Of a stretch of 64,000 bases of DNA, positions 63,588 to 64,000 are shown one piece after another; position 1 is the first letter of the stretch, and each line of letters begins with the position of its first letter. Source of the DNA: JAVVHH01 sp965199585 (GTDB taxonomy: Bacteria > Pseudomonadota > Alphaproteobacteria > Acetobacterales > Acetobacteraceae); assembly GCA_965199585.1 (NCBI GenBank), contig CBDASI010000002.1:3472001-3536000 (forward strand), given 5' to 3'. The notes under the pieces were generated by a model that saw nothing but the letters and a program-made list of their open reading frames with translations, had not been told where the DNA came from and searched no databases. A program made the position numbers and the translations under genes.

Positions 63588-64000
63588 ATGACCCAACATC
63601 CGAAACCCGGCCATGTCCTGCTCGTCGCCGGCCTGATGCAATCGGCGGTCGACGGGCTCGACGCCGCCGTCGACATGCTCGACGGGCGTGACCCGGCGAT
63701 CCGCGACGAGTTGGTGCGCGCGCATGCCGACACGATCCGCGGCATCGCCACCAGCGGCCATGCCGGTGCGTCGCGGGCCTTGATCGAGGCGCTGCCAAAG
63801 CTGGAGATCATCGCCTGCTTCAGCGCCGGCATCGACAACGTCGATGTCGAGGCCGCGGCCGAGCGGAACATCCCGGTAACCGCGACGTCGGACGCCCTGG
63901 CCGACGACGTCGCCGACCTCGCCATCGCGCACTGCCTGCTGCTGCTGCGCCGCCTTACCCATGCCGACCGCTTCGTGCGCGACAACCAGTGGTCGGCCGG
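63588..64000 (+). CDS. D-2-hydroxyacid dehydrogenase, N-terminal part (continues past window end)
   Basis: ATG 63588 opens a frame that runs off the window (137 complete codons). The visible segment has the N-terminal substrate-domain pattern of glyoxylate/hydroxypyruvate reductases: LEIIACFSAGIDNVDVEAA followed by IPVTATSDALADDVADLAIAHCLLLLRR and the start of the NAD domain. The GxGxxG motif would lie beyond the end. Likely reduces hydroxypyruvate or glyoxylate. It begins 67 bases after the protease gene. Confidence 0.88.
   Translation, partial: MTQHPKPGHVLLVAGLMQSAVDGLDAAVDMLDGRDPAIRDELVRAHADTIRGIATSGHAGASRALIEALPKLEIIACFSAGIDNVDVEAAAERNIPVTATSDALADDVADLAIAHCLLLLRRLTHADRFVRDNQWSA

Overview
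The window is a dense, high-GC stretch of chromosome from a Gram-negative alphaproteobacterium. An Acetobacteraceae/Rhodospirillales-type organism is most likely; this is inferred from the gene families, GC bias and codon use, and no marker gene settles it. Every genuine gap between genes is shorter than 200 bases. Many neighbouring genes are coupled by 1-11 base overlaps (ATGA, GTGA, TTGA, TGATG). Both ends cut through a gene: a UbiB/ABC1 kinase on the left and a D-2-hydroxyacid dehydrogenase on the right. No insertion sequence, prophage, CRISPR array or rRNA was seen. The only tRNA found is tRNA-Gln(CUG).

Layout. 1-7.8 kb: ABC1 kinase end, Ada alkylation-repair regulator, TetA-like MFS exporter, a 57-residue membrane ORF coupled to an O-antigen-ligase-like protein, an FAD-linked 2-hydroxyacid dehydrogenase, LptF and a four-helix membrane protein. 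7.8-17 kb: an AceE/transketolase-like thiamine enzyme downstream of a malonyl-CoA decarboxylase gene broken by one extra base, NAD(P)HX repair enzyme, orphan ParA, DMT transporter and a Pat-type protein acetyltransferase. 17-21.9 kb: a complete branched-chain amino-acid-type ABC importer (livG-F-K-H-M). 22-32.9 kb: ECF sigma factor, single-pass anti-sigma candidate, CnrX/ZraP-like periplasmic protein, NodT outer-membrane factor, membrane fusion protein, glutathione S-transferase and two HAE-type RND pumps (MdtB/MdtC-like), all co-directional and tightly packed. 33-38 kb: sugar ABC importer of the ChvE-GguAB type with two tandem binding-protein genes.

38-45.2 kb (minus strand): guaB, haloacid dehalogenase, rsmB, GNAT, guaA, then a cyclic-nucleotide-domain flavoprotein, an almost gapless operon linking GMP synthesis and rRNA methylation. 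45.4-48 kb: a secreted protein, rlmE and ppx. 48.1-54 kb: tRNA-Gln, an SbcD-like nuclease and a YhaN/SbcC-like ATPase (translationally coupled), a glutamine amidotransferase and a 53-residue membrane ORF whose stop codon overlaps that of the amidotransferase. 54-61 kb: cupin and secreted proteins, then one minus-strand unit holding copD-cytochrome c fusion, sco1, dtnK and pdxA. It faces a plus-strand copper unit (DUF2946-like, PCu(A)C, CopC), and the set looks like a periplasmic copper delivery system for cytochrome oxidase. 61-64 kb: Uma2-like protein, an atypical SDR, a secreted trypsin-like protease and the truncated dehydrogenase.

The part most worth attention is 22-32.9 kb. A metal-sensing-type sigma/anti-sigma/sensor module of CnrYXH layout appears to drive a multidrug-type MdtABC pump that also carries a glutathione S-transferase gene inside the operon. 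All functional statements come from reading motifs by eye; no database search was run.
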